The translations under genes were made by a program, and so were the position numbers. A model generated the notes under the pieces. That model saw nothing but the letters and a program-made list of their open reading frames with translations. It searched no databases and was not told the DNA's origin. This document shows positions 53,041 through 62,853 of a stretch of DNA of 64,000 nucleotides, one piece after another (positions within the stretch are counted from its first letter, which is position 1; the number at the start of each line of letters is the position of its first letter). Source of the stretch: Streptomyces sp. PT12 (GTDB lineage Bacteria; Actinomycetota; Actinomycetes; Streptomycetales; Streptomycetaceae); NCBI RefSeq assembly GCF_003311645.1, contig NZ_QEST01000096.1, positions 124,001 to 188,000 on the forward strand, read 5' to 3'.

Positions 53041-53366
53041 CCCCTGCGGTCGTGTGATGGAGAAGCCCCGGCCTGGCGTGAGGAAGGGCGCGGACGGCCG
53101 GAACGGGAGGAGGATCGGCGGGCGTTGCCCACCGCCCTGGCGGAGTCGTCGAGCACCCTGAGCCAGTAGGCGCGCTCCGCTGGCTCCATGCCGCGCAGCT
53201 CCTCGACATGGGCGTATCGCGGAGGCACTTGTGCCGCAGGCGGTTCAACCGTCGGCAGTTCCGGCGAGTTCGACCGATGGGGCAGGGACGCCCCGACGCG
53301 GTGTCGGCCGGACGGCCTGATCAGTAACGAGAGCCACGCGACGGCGCGGCCGGTAGGGTTTCGCAT
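53037..53366 (-). CDS. hypothetical element protein
   Basis: A 109-residue basic protein (MRNPTGRAVAWLSLLIRPSG), with a helix MEPAERAYWLRVLDDSARAV and an Arg/Ser-rich tail. The stop overlaps the next gene start (ATGA). The tail is basic enough to bind nucleic acid, but no family is recognised. Confidence 0.55.
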   Translation of the reverse strand: MRNPTGRAVAWLSLLIRPSGRHRVGASLPHRSNSPELPTVEPPAAQVPPRYAHVEELRGMEPAERAYWLRVLDDSARAVGNARRSSSRSGRPRPSSRQAGASPSHDRRG

Positions 53367-53426
53367 GTCAGCAGTCCCAGATCTGTTGGCCATGCCCCGG
53401 GAGTGTTCGCCCACTCGCCGGGGCTT

Positions 53427-53642
53427 TTATCGGTAGGCCGTGATCGGCCCCAAAGTCCCGCCCGCGCACTCCGGGCACGGGACCTTGCATGTGCCGTGGC
53501 ACGTCGCACAGCCGAAGAAGCCGAAGCAGGACGGACACCACACTTTCCGGTGACCGCAGCAGGTGCCGCAGTACAACCGCGGCGGCCCTTCCTCGTCGGC
53601 TTTCGGCCTGCGCCTGGTGGAGCGCTTCGCCGGTACGCTCAC
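53427..53642 (-). CDS. DnaJ-type CxxC zinc-finger small protein
   Basis: A 71-residue protein with a basic N-terminus and four Cys pairs: YCGTCCG, WCPSC, GCATCHG and PCPEC. The spacing recalls the DnaJ cysteine-rich (CxxCxGxG) zinc centre in miniature. It overlaps the upstream gene stop (53639-53642), showing coupling. Probably a small zinc protein with a chaperone- or nucleic-acid-contacting role; no specific function assigned. Confidence 0.65.
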   Translation of the reverse strand: MSVPAKRSTRRRPKADEEGPPRLYCGTCCGHRKVWCPSCFGFFGCATCHGTCKVPCPECAGGTLGPITAYR

Positions 53643-53920
53643 GCGGAATCAGCGGCGGGAATCTCAGCGGCGGTGGCTACGTCCGCCGCCGACGCCGGAC
53701 GTTCGCCTATCCCGCAGCCCGCCCCGCCCTCGCAGCCGTCACTCTCCCGTCCGCCTCCGGTGGGGGGGGAGGCGGTCTCGCTCGTCGAGCGCTGGCTGGC
53801 GAGGGTGCCGCTCAACGGGGGAAGGGGGGCGCGTCCAGCAACCGGACGGACGTACACGCCGACGCCATCCGTTCGTCCACGACGCACGGGCTCGCTGATC
53901 TCCGGCTCTGACTCGGCCAT
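53639..53920 (-). CDS. hypothetical element protein
   Basis: A 93-residue, Gly/Ala/Pro/Ser-rich protein of low complexity. Its stop overlaps the start of the zinc-finger gene, which is the main support. It is the first gene of the minus-strand element operon and divergent from the TPR regulator. Function unknown. Confidence 0.5.
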   Translation of the reverse strand: MAESEPEISEPVRRGRTDGVGVYVRPVAGRAPLPPLSGTLASQRSTSETASPPTGGGRESDGCEGGAGCGIGERPASAADVATAAEIPAADSA

Positions 53921-54040
53921 GTTGGCTGTCCTCCTTGGTCACCGAGTGCACGCCAAGGACAACTCACCGCACCCGCTCGGCGGTAGCGTGGGGCGAAGGC
54001 CAAACCATTAGAGGCATAAGAGTTGGGGGAGAACTGCACC

Positions 54041-55381
54041 ATGACCAGACGTGAGCCGAACCGGGGTCTCGCTCGGCTCATCGCAGAGTCGGGCCTGACC
54101 GCAACGCAGCTCGCCCGTGCGGTCAACCGGCTGGCGCGTGAGGCAGGGCAAGCCACCCGGTACGACCAACCATCCGTCAGTCAGTGGCTGGGAGGGACGG
54201 TTCCCCGCGAGGCCGTGCGCCCTTTCGTCGCCGAAGCGCTCGCCCGGCGCCTTGGCCGCCCTGTGACGCTCGCCGAGCTTGGGTTCCCCAGCCCCGCGCG
54301 CACTTCGTCGGCCTCGTCACCGGCGTACTCGCGTACCGTCGAAGAGTTGCTTGACCTGGTGAGGAGCGACATGGACCCGTCCCGCCGAGGGGTGATGAGT
54401 GCCGGACTGTACTCCGTCGCACTGACCATCCCAGGATGGCCCGACATCGTGGGCAGAATGGAAGCCGTGCAAACAGGATTTGCGCGGAAAATAGGAATGG
54501 CCGATGTCACTGCCGTCTCGGACATGACCGACAGGCTTTGCGAGCTGGACGACCAATACGGAGGCCGTTACGCGCGCCCGATGGCCGCCGCCTTCATGGC
54601 CAATACGGTTGCCCCGTATCTGAGAGCGGACGGGTCGGACAAAGTGAGGCGGGCCATGCTTTCGGCCGCTTCATTTCTGTGCTACGTGACAGGATGGATG
54701 GCGGTCGACGAAGGACTTCACGGATTGGCCCAACGGTACTATGTCAAAGGGCTCGAACTGGCGGGGGCGAGCAACGATCACCTGACATACTGTCACATCC
54801 TCCGAGGTATGTCCGTCCAGGCTGCCGACCTGGGCCACGGCCCTCATGCCGTGCGTCTCGCGAACAGCGCTGCCGCGGCTTCACCCACTTCCGGTCCCAG
54901 GATGCGCGCCTTCCTTGCCGGACAGCAGGCACATGCCTACGCCGTCGCCGGAGACCGAATCAACGCTTTCCGGAGCACTAGGGAGGCCGAGAAGGCTCTC
55001 GACATCGCAGAGAGCCAAATCCCAACCTACGGCGGATACTCTCCCGCAACCCTCGCATACACCATTTCTCAGGTCAGATACAACCTGGGAGATGTCTCCG
55101 GAAGCATCGGCTCCTTCCAACTGCACTTCCGGCTCCGTGACTCCACCGACAGCCACAGGTCAGGAATCCGATTCGGAGCGATGCTCGCGGAACGACAGTT
55201 GGAAGTCGGACACCTTGAAGCCGCTTGCGCCTCCTGGCACCGCGTGCTCGACGACTTCCCAACCGTCCACTCAGGTCGAGTCGATGAGCGGGTAGCGAAG
55301 CTGAAAGGACTTCTGCGCCCGCACCTTGGCAACGCGCACGCACGGGACGTCTACGACCGCGCCCGGCAACTCACAGCCTGA
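54041..55381 (+). CDS. XRE/TPR-type transcriptional regulator
   Basis: A 446-residue protein. N-terminal HTH-like domain (LARLIAESGLTATQLARAVNR ... YDQPSVSQWLGGTVPR), then an alpha-helical TPR-like body (DEGLHGLAQRYYVKGLELAGASNDHLTYCH, AHAYAVAGDRINAFRSTREAEKAL, SGIRFGAMLAERQLEVGHLEAACASWHRVL). This domain order is typical of Streptomyces TPR regulators of the NsdA-like group. It is divergent from the element operon and may be the control switch of that element. The ATG at 54041 follows GGGGGA. Confidence 0.8.
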   Translation: MTRREPNRGLARLIAESGLTATQLARAVNRLAREAGQATRYDQPSVSQWLGGTVPREAVRPFVAEALARRLGRPVTLAELGFPSPARTSSASSPAYSRTVEELLDLVRSDMDPSRRGVMSAGLYSVALTIPGWPDIVGRMEAVQTGFARKIGMADVTAVSDMTDRLCELDDQYGGRYARPMAAAFMANTVAPYLRADGSDKVRRAMLSAASFLCYVTGWMAVDEGLHGLAQRYYVKGLELAGASNDHLTYCHILRGMSVQAADLGHGPHAVRLANSAAAASPTSGPRMRAFLAGQQAHAYAVAGDRINAFRSTREAEKALDIAESQIPTYGGYSPATLAYTISQVRYNLGDVSGSIGSFQLHFRLRDSTDSHRSGIRFGAMLAERQLEVGHLEAACASWHRVLDDFPTVHSGRVDERVAKLKGLLRPHLGNAHARDVYDRARQLTA

Positions 55382-55858
55382 GAGCAACGGTCCGCACGGC
55401 TGGCCAAACCCGTCCTCTGCGCCACCCGCCCCGTCCGCCTGGGAACTGCCCCGCCCCACACCCCGCCACCATGGAGACGAGACCGCGACGAGTACGTTCC
55501 CGCACTCACTGACGGAAGCACCGGGCTACTGGTCCCTGGCTGGGGCGGGCGGCATGCGGCGCGGCAGGGGCGGCCGGTTTGGCGCGAGCCTCCGGAGCGG
55601 GGCCCAACCGGGCTGTTGCGGGCAGGCCAAGGGCTGCCCGGTTCGCGGCCAGCGTACGGCCCCGCTCCCTCACGCCAAACCGGCCGCCGCCCACCACCCC
55701 GCACGCCACCCGCGACCGCACCCGACCCGCCCACCCACCTAAGGTCACGATCCCGCAACGGTCTCAGACGACCCGCAAAACCGCAGGTCAGAGGCCCCCC
55801 TTAGGGCCGAAGTTGCGACCAACTGGTCGTCGGCGGACGGCCCTACACCATATGCGAC
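55382..55858. other. 477-base region with no convincing gene
   Basis: Sequence is G/C-rich with Pro/Arg/Ala-biased open frames on both strands that look like noise. It separates the TPR regulator from a small coding remnant and may hold the right end of the integrative element. Confidence 0.45.
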
Positions 55859-56017
55859 ATGAGCGCGCTCGCCAGCGGCGGCAAGCTGCTGCACTTCCAC
55901 GGAGGCGAGTCCTTCCACATGGGCTGCTTCACGGTGCTGTGGGCCAGCCGCCACATCTCCCAACTCCCCGGCTTCCTCCCACCCCGCCCCAGACGCTACG
56001 AGAGAACGCGCCGCTGA
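55859..56017 (+). CDS. small protein, possible 5'-truncated remnant
   Basis: 52 residues (MSALASGGKLLHFHGGESFHMG ... QLPGFLPPRPRRYERTRR). The frame continues upstream to a stop at 55802 (DQLVVGGRPYTICD), which looks like the conserved part of a small element protein found with Rep genes, but no ATG/GTG is available there. Probably a gene remnant, or a start at CTG 55823. Confidence 0.4.
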   Translation: MSALASGGKLLHFHGGESFHMGCFTVLWASRHISQLPGFLPPRPRRYERTRR

Positions 56018-56038
56018 CGCGGCGCCAGGCCGTCCCGA

Positions 56039-57187
56039 TCACCGCCGCGCCGTCGTCCCCGCCCCGCGCACCTGCGCGTACACGCGCTCCAGCGCGTCGA
56101 GCACGACACCCAGCGTGAACCTCTCGCGCACCAGCTCGAACGCCGCCACCGACGCCTTCTCGTTGGCCGCCGGATCCAGCAGCTCAAGCACCGCGGAGGC
56201 GACGGCGGAGCCGTCGGGGATCACCCGGCCCGCGCCCGCGCGCGCCACATCGGGCGCGAGTCCCGTGGTCTCGGTCACCACGACCGGCGTGCCCACCGAC
56301 ATCGCCTCGAGCACCGAGACGGAGAACGCGTCCTGGACCGACGGCAGCACGAAGACATGGGCGGAGCGGAGGAGTTGGACGACCGCGTCGCGCCCGTTGA
56401 CCGGGCCCACATGGTCGAGCGCCCCGCGCACGCCCAGCGCGTCGGCCAGCGCGAGGGTGTCGGCCAGCGCGCCGGTGTCGGGACCGGCCAGCACAAAGCG
56501 CGCGTCGGGGTGCCGTTCGAGCACGGCGGGCATCGCGGCCACGAAGTCCTCGGGCCGCTTGCCCGCCTGCACGCGCGCGAGGTAGAGCACGGTGGGAGGG
56601 CCTTCGACGGCGCGCCGTTCCTTCTGCGGGGGAACGCCGTTGACCAGCCGGTGCTGCGGCCCGATCGGGGCGGGCGCGACCACGGCCGCGGTCTCGCGGC
56701 GCTCGCGCTCGGTGAGGTAGAGCACGGCGTCGGCCCGGCGCAGCACGCGCCGCACGCCCAGCGCGTCCACGAGCCTGGCCACCGGCTTGTCCGTGGGGTC
56801 CACCATGCCGTGGGTCTGGAGCACCAGCGGCTTCCGCGCCGCGAGGGCGGCCAGCGCGAACGGCAGCGTGATCAGGTCGCGCATCAGATGGACATGGACG
56901 ACATCGGCGGAGCGCGCATAGGCGCCCGCCCTGGCCAGCAGCGCGGGCGAGGTGATGCCGCTGACCTCGAAGCGGGGCAGCACGTGCCGGGCCCGGAACA
57001 GCCGCACCGGCACGCCGTCGACCTCGCGCGGCAGCGCGCCGCGGGAGGGGAAGCCGTCGCCGAGCGCCACGAGCGTCGCCTGCCGCCCGCGTTCGCGCAG
57101 GCCCGCGCACTGGCCGAGCGCCACCCTGGTGGGGCCGCCGAACGCGTGGGTCGGGGTGTGCAGCGTCACCACCTGGAGGATCCTCAC
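56039..57187 (-). CDS. GT4-family glycosyltransferase
   Basis: A 382-residue GT-B glycosyltransferase. The acceptor-side N-terminus is RILQVVTLHTPTHAFGGPTRVA, and the nucleotide-sugar domain has VLYLARVQAGKRPEDFVAAM and RFVLAGPDTGAL. The catalytic EX7E region reads PSVQDAFSVSVLEAMSVGTPVVVTET, with the first Glu replaced by Asp. GGGAGG precedes the GTG at 57187. It probably transfers a sugar in exopolysaccharide assembly together with the polymerase and flippase genes to its right, though it faces the opposite way from the ALDH. Confidence 0.88.
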   Translation of the reverse strand: MRILQVVTLHTPTHAFGGPTRVALGQCAGLRERGRQATLVALGDGFPSRGALPREVDGVPVRLFRARHVLPRFEVSGITSPALLARAGAYARSADVVHVHLMRDLITLPFALAALAARKPLVLQTHGMVDPTDKPVARLVDALGVRRVLRRADAVLYLTERERRETAAVVAPAPIGPQHRLVNGVPPQKERRAVEGPPTVLYLARVQAGKRPEDFVAAMPAVLERHPDARFVLAGPDTGALADTLALADALGVRGALDHVGPVNGRDAVVQLLRSAHVFVLPSVQDAFSVSVLEAMSVGTPVVVTETTGLAPDVARAGAGRVIPDGSAVASAVLELLDPAANEKASVAAFELVRERFTLGVVLDALERVYAQVRGAGTTARR

Positions 57188-57330
57188 CCCGCCATCCTCC
57201 CATCGCACGCGGCCCGTCGGGGCGGCGTCCGCGCACGTCGAGCAGCGCCTTCCACGCCGCCTTTAGGGGCGCCCAAGCCGCGTCATTACCGTCAGGCTCA
57301 GACCGCTGGGTTATCCCGAGAGGATGGATC

Positions 57331-58878
57331 ATGCGACCTCCGCAACTGACTCGGAAGGCCGGTACGGGGTGGAGCGAGACCTATGAACGGTGTCTGCGGG
57401 CGGCGCCCGAGGCATTCGACGACGAGCGCGTGCGCAACCTGTGGGCGGGGGCGTGGCAGCGCGACGGCATACCGCAGCCTGCCGTCTCCCCCGTCGACGG
57501 AACGCCCGTCCCCGGGCCGCCGCAGCTGACGGCGGGGGAGGGCCACGAGGCGGTGCGCGCCGCCCATGACGCGCACCAGACGTGGCGGCGCGTCCCGCTC
57601 GCCGAGCGCAGGGCCAGGGTGGGCGCGGCGCTCGACGCGCTGACCGAGCACCGCGACCTGCTCGCGCTGCTGCTGGTGTGGGAGATCGGCAAGCCGTGGA
57701 AGCTGGCCTGCCAGGACGTGGACCGCTGCGTCGACGGCGTGCGGTGGTATCTGGAGGAGTGCGAGGGGCAGTTGGCGGGCCGGGTGGCCCTTGACGGCCC
57801 GGTGTCGAACATCGCGAGCTGGAACTACCCGATGAGCGTCCTGATGCACGCGGTGCTCGTGCAGGTCCTCGCGGGCAACGCGGCGATCGCGAAGGTGCCC
57901 ACCAACGGCGGCCTGAGCTGCCTCGCCCTGGCCTCGGCGCTCGCGGTCAGGGAGGGTCTTCCTGTGACGTTGATCAGCGGCGGCGGCGCGGAGCTGAGCC
58001 CCGCGCTGGTCGGCTCGGACCTGCTGGGCTGTGTCGCGTTCGTCGGGGGCCGGGCGGCCGGTGGGCGCGTCGCGGCGGCGCTCTCGGGCACCGGACGGCG
58101 CCACATGCTGGAGCAGGAGGGCCTGAACACCTGGGGCGTGTGGGAGTACAGCGACTTCGGCCTGCTGGGCGGCCAGCTCAGGAAGACGTTCGACTACGGC
58201 AAGCAGCGCTGCACGGCGTATCCGCGGTTCGTGGTGCAGCGGGAGTTGCTCGACCGGTTCCTGGACGTCTATCTGGCGGCCGTGAAGGAGGTGCGGTTCG
58301 GCAACCCGCTGGCCGTCGAGCGCCCCGATGACGACTTCCCCGAGCTGGACTTTGGGCCGCTCATCAACAATGCCAAGGCCAAGGAGCTTGCCGGGCTCAC
58401 CGGCGACACGATCGCGGCCGGTGGCCTGCCGATCCACCGGGGATCGCTCGACGCCGGGCGCTTCCTGCCGGGGCAGGACACCTCCGCCTATCTGGCGCCC
58501 GCGACGATCCTGTCGCCGCCGCGGTCTTCGCCGCTGTTCCACGCCGAGCCGTTCGGGCCTGTCGACACGATCGTGGTGGTCGACACCAGGGCCGAGCTGC
58601 TGTCCGCGATGAACGTCTCCAACGGCGCGCTCGTCGCCACGGTGTCGTGCGACGACGAAGCGCTGGCCGCCGAACTGGCCTCGGAGATCCGGGCGTTCAA
58701 GGTCGGCATCAACCGCCCGCGGTCCCGGGGCGACCGCGACGAGACATTCGGCGGGCACGGCAACGCGTGGCGCGGCGCGTTCGTCGGCGGCGACCTGCTG
58801 ACCCGCGCGATCACCCGTGGCCCGCACGCCGAGCGGCTGCCAGGCAACTACCCCGACTACACGCTGCTGCCCGCCTGA
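57331..58878 (+). CDS. aldehyde dehydrogenase family protein
   Basis: A 515-residue NAD(P)-dependent dehydrogenase. The cofactor region includes NIASWNYPMSVLMHAVLVQVLAGNAAIAKV, the general base region EQEGLN (Glu263) and the nucleophile Cys294 in KQRCTAYPRF. The C-terminal RDETFGGHGNAWRGAFVGGD region is also typical. Soluble cytoplasmic enzyme; substrate not assignable. It lies between the glycosyltransferase and the polymerase-like genes, so a role in making a precursor is possible but not shown. Confidence 0.88.
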   Translation: MRPPQLTRKAGTGWSETYERCLRAAPEAFDDERVRNLWAGAWQRDGIPQPAVSPVDGTPVPGPPQLTAGEGHEAVRAAHDAHQTWRRVPLAERRARVGAALDALTEHRDLLALLLVWEIGKPWKLACQDVDRCVDGVRWYLEECEGQLAGRVALDGPVSNIASWNYPMSVLMHAVLVQVLAGNAAIAKVPTNGGLSCLALASALAVREGLPVTLISGGGAELSPALVGSDLLGCVAFVGGRAAGGRVAAALSGTGRRHMLEQEGLNTWGVWEYSDFGLLGGQLRKTFDYGKQRCTAYPRFVVQRELLDRFLDVYLAAVKEVRFGNPLAVERPDDDFPELDFGPLINNAKAKELAGLTGDTIAAGGLPIHRGSLDAGRFLPGQDTSAYLAPATILSPPRSSPLFHAEPFGPVDTIVVVDTRAELLSAMNVSNGALVATVSCDDEALAAELASEIRAFKVGINRPRSRGDRDETFGGHGNAWRGAFVGGDLLTRAITRGPHAERLPGNYPDYTLLPA

Positions 58879-58983
58879 CCCGGGCCCTGCGGCGACGCTC
58901 CGCGGAGGCCGACAACGGCGTCGGGCTCCTCGGCCGCGGAAGGGCCAGGGCCCGACCGCACGGGCCCCGACTACACTGGGCCG

Positions 58984-60429
58984 GTGGCCGTTGAGGTGCC
59001 CAGCAGGGCGGTACTGTCCCGGCCGCTGTCGGTCCCGCTGATCAGCGGGATCGTGGGGGTGCTGCCGCTGGCCGTCGCGGCGCAGCCGGGCGAGGGGCTG
59101 CGGGACACCACGTTCTGGCTCCAGCTGGTCGTCGCGTGCTACGCCGGTGTGCGGCTGTGCGCGATGGTGCTCTCGGGCCGACGGCGGCTGATCCAGGGCG
59201 TGTTCTGGCTCTTCGGCTATCTCGCGATGGGCATCGCGCCGCTCGCGCAGAGCGTGCTGGGGCGGGATCCCACGCCCGTGCTCGGGCCGCGTGAGGACAC
59301 GCAGCTGGCCACCGCGCTCGTGCTGTGCGGGATGGCGGCGTTCGACGTGGGCGCGCTGCTGGCCCGGCACCGGCCCGCCGTCGCGGTGCGGCGGCGCAGG
59401 CCGCCCGCCACCGTGCACCGGGGGCGGCTGTGGCTGCTTGTGGCGCTCGCGTATGCCGCGAGCGGGCTGTTGATCGTCCAGCTCGGCGGCCCCGCCGTGT
59501 TCTTCACCAGCCGCCAGGAGATCAGCGCCAGCCTGAGCGAGGCGACGGGCGGCTCGGCGGCCGAGGGCGGGGGCGAGGCGGGCAACGCGCTGCTGCGGGG
59601 CTTCGGCACCGTTCCGGCGCTGCTGGCGCTGCTGTTCCTCACGCGGTGGCTCGTGACGTCGAGGGCGGCGCGCGGGCGCCCTTCGGTGCTGCTGCCGTGG
59701 GCCGGGCTGCTCGTGGTCAACGCGATCGTCAACAACCCCGTGTCCAACCCCCGTTACTGGTTCCTGACGGTGCTCTTCGCGCTGCTGTTCACGCTCTTCC
59801 CGCGCAGCCCGGTGATGTACCGGGCGTCGCTGGCGCTTGGGGTGGTGATCGCGCTGCTGGTCTTCCCGTTCACCGACCGGTTCCGCTACGACGAGGACGG
59901 CAGGCGGCCCCTGGAGACCAACGCGCCGCTTGAGCCGCTGGTGGTCAAGGACTACGACCAGGTCAACATGTTCGCCAACACGATCACCTACGCCGCCGAC
60001 GGCAACGGGCACACCTATGGCCAACAGGTCGCTGGCGCCGCGCTGTTCTTCGTGCCGCGCGGCGTGTGGGAGGGCAAGCCCGAGGACACCGGCTTTCTCG
60101 TGGGCGGCTGGATGGGCACCACGAGCGCCAACCTGTCCTCCCCGCTGTGGGCCGAGCTCTGGCTGGACTTCGGCCCGTTGGGGATGACCGTGGGCATGCT
60201 CGGGATCGGCTATGCCGCGGCCCGCACCGACCGGCGCTATGTGCGCAGAACGGTGGACGACCCCTCGCCCGGCAACGTTCTGGCCGTGGTGGTGCCGCTG
60301 CTCGCGGGCTATGGCTTCATCCTGCTGCGCGGCTCCCTGCTCCAGGCGTCGGGCCGCATCGGGATCGCGGTGCTGTGCCTGCTGTTGGTGACCACCCTGC
60401 GCGAGAACCGCCACGCGCGGCTGCGCTGA
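58984..60429 (+). CDS. polysaccharide polymerase-like multi-pass membrane protein
   Basis: A 481-residue protein with ten or so transmembrane helices (VPLISGIVGVLPLAVAAQPG, LIQGVFWLFGYLAMGIAPLAQ, LWLLVALAYAASGLLIVQLG, and others) and a large extracytoplasmic loop with LSSPLWAELWLDFGPLGMTVGML near the C-terminus, which is characteristic of O-antigen/Wzy-type polymerases. GTG start. With the neighbouring flippase-like and Wzz-like genes it fits Wzx/Wzy-dependent exopolysaccharide assembly at the membrane. Confidence 0.8.
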   Translation: MAVEVPSRAVLSRPLSVPLISGIVGVLPLAVAAQPGEGLRDTTFWLQLVVACYAGVRLCAMVLSGRRRLIQGVFWLFGYLAMGIAPLAQSVLGRDPTPVLGPREDTQLATALVLCGMAAFDVGALLARHRPAVAVRRRRPPATVHRGRLWLLVALAYAASGLLIVQLGGPAVFFTSRQEISASLSEATGGSAAEGGGEAGNALLRGFGTVPALLALLFLTRWLVTSRAARGRPSVLLPWAGLLVVNAIVNNPVSNPRYWFLTVLFALLFTLFPRSPVMYRASLALGVVIALLVFPFTDRFRYDEDGRRPLETNAPLEPLVVKDYDQVNMFANTITYAADGNGHTYGQQVAGAALFFVPRGVWEGKPEDTGFLVGGWMGTTSANLSSPLWAELWLDFGPLGMTVGMLGIGYAAARTDRRYVRRTVDDPSPGNVLAVVVPLLAGYGFILLRGSLLQASGRIGIAVLCLLLVTTLRENRHARLR

Positions 60430-60449
60430 GCGGCCCGGGGACGGACTGA

Positions 60450-61512
<1,063 letters not shown>

Positions 61513-61514
<2 letters not shown>

Positions 61515-61584
61515 CCCGGCTCCCGACCCGGGTCCCGACCCGGCTCCCGACCCGGGTCCCGACCCGGCTCCCGACCCGGGTCCC
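61513..61584 (+). repeat. three perfect tandem copies of a 24-bp unit
   Basis: Units at 61513-61536, 61537-61560 and 61561-61584 are identical, beginning GACCCGGCTCCCGACC. They fill the gap between the convergent M28 peptidase and flippase-like genes; the unit itself contains a CCCGGGT self-complementary core. Confidence 0.95.
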
Positions 61585-61587
61585 GAC

Positions 61588-62853
61588 TCAGCTCCTGACC
61601 ACGGTGCGGAGTTCGAGCGCGATCCGCGCCCACACCGCCGCCGCCTTGGCGGCCGAGCCGAAGGCCAGGCCCCAGGCGGCGCCCGTGATGCCCCCGATCC
61701 CGTAGCCGAGCAGCAGACAACACACCGAGAACGCCGAGAAGACCACCTGCAACGGCAGCGTGGCGCGCGGGCTCAGCAGCCGCAGCGTCAGCAGCCCGCA
61801 TGTGCCGAGGGCCATCGCGGCATACTGGCTGCCCGTGGCGGGCAGCAGCTCCACGGCCAACTCCCAGGTGTCGCCCAGGATTTCGCGCCCGGTCGCGTCG
61901 GGAAGCAGCGACAGGGCGAGGGCGAGCGCCACCGCGACCGCCGCCAGGGCGCCGCCCACCAGGCCCGCGGCCCTGGCCTGCCGGTGCGGGCCCCCGTGGC
62001 GGCCGAGCAGCGGGGGGCCGAAGCCGGTGGCCGCGTTGAACAGCACGTTCATCGGCCCGAACAGCGTGGACGCGCCCCGCAGCGCGCCCACGGCCAGCGG
62101 GTCGGCGAGGACGCCGAGGCCGACCACGGCCACCTGCGACCCCGCGTTGCCCACCCCGAACTCCACCGCGAACCTGCGCCCGAGATGGCGCGGGTCGAGC
62201 AGCGCCCGCGCCCCCACGCCACCGCGCGCCCCGCGCGCCCCGCGCGTGCGCCGGATCAGCAGCAGCCCCGCGAGCGCCAGCGCGGGCAGCGCCGACAGGC
62301 CCCACACCAGCACCATGCGCGCCGGGCCCGTGCCATACGGCTGGGCCACGAGCAGCGGCAGCGCCACCGCGCCGCGCAGCACGTCGCAGGCCAGGGCCAG
62401 ATGCGGGGCCCGCAGCACGGCGAACGCGTACCGCAGCGCCTCCTGCGTCAGCACCACGGGCAGCACGGCGCCGAGCGCGGCCAGCCCCGCCGCGATCCCG
62501 CCTGGCAGCGCGACCGTGGCGGCGGCGAGCACCGCGCCAAGCGCGCCCGAGGCGTACAGGGTGAACGCCACCGACGCCCGGCAGTGCCGGTGCAGCGCCG
62601 ACTCACCGCCGCGCCGCAGCGCGAGCGGCTGCCCCACATAGGCGCCGGTCAGGCCGAGCAGTAGCGCGAAGACGGTGTAGACGACGGCGAACGAAGCGAA
62701 GTCGTCCGCCGTGGACTGGCGCGCGGCGACGATGACGACGGCGACATTGGTGAGCGCCGCCACGCCCTGGTCGGCGACCGAGGCGGCCGCGGCGGATGCG
62801 GCGCTCGCGGGCGGTCGGCGTATGTCGTCGGTGGGGTCGGGTGAGCTGGTCAC
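61588..62853 (-). CDS. polysaccharide flippase-like multi-pass membrane protein
   Basis: A 421-residue membrane protein with about 10-12 helices (SVADQGVAALTNVAVVIVAARQSTADDF, SFAVVYTVFALLLGLTGAYVGQPLALRR, FGPMNVLFNAATGFGPPLLG) in the manner of the MATE/Wzx polysaccharide transporters. The GTG start (62853) overlaps the stop of the Wzz-like gene by four bases. It probably exports lipid-linked repeat units for the polymerase at 58984-60429. Confidence 0.85.
   Translation of the reverse strand: MTSSPDPTDDIRRPPASAASAAAASVADQGVAALTNVAVVIVAARQSTADDFASFAVVYTVFALLLGLTGAYVGQPLALRRGGESALHRHCRASVAFTLYASGALGAVLAAATVALPGGIAAGLAALGAVLPVVLTQEALRYAFAVLRAPHLALACDVLRGAVALPLLVAQPYGTGPARMVLVWGLSALPALALAGLLLIRRTRGARGARGGVGARALLDPRHLGRRFAVEFGVGNAGSQVAVVGLGVLADPLAVGALRGASTLFGPMNVLFNAATGFGPPLLGRHGGPHRQARAAGLVGGALAAVAVALALALSLLPDATGREILGDTWELAVELLPATGSQYAAMALGTCGLLTLRLLSPRATLPLQVVFSAFSVCCLLLGYGIGGITGAAWGLAFGSAAKAAAVWARIALELRTVVRS

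Noticed and set aside
50494-53169. An 891-residue plus-strand frame across rep and element genes
   Set aside because: Pro/Arg/Thr/His-rich sequence with no domain, antisense to recognisable Rep and zinc-protein genes.
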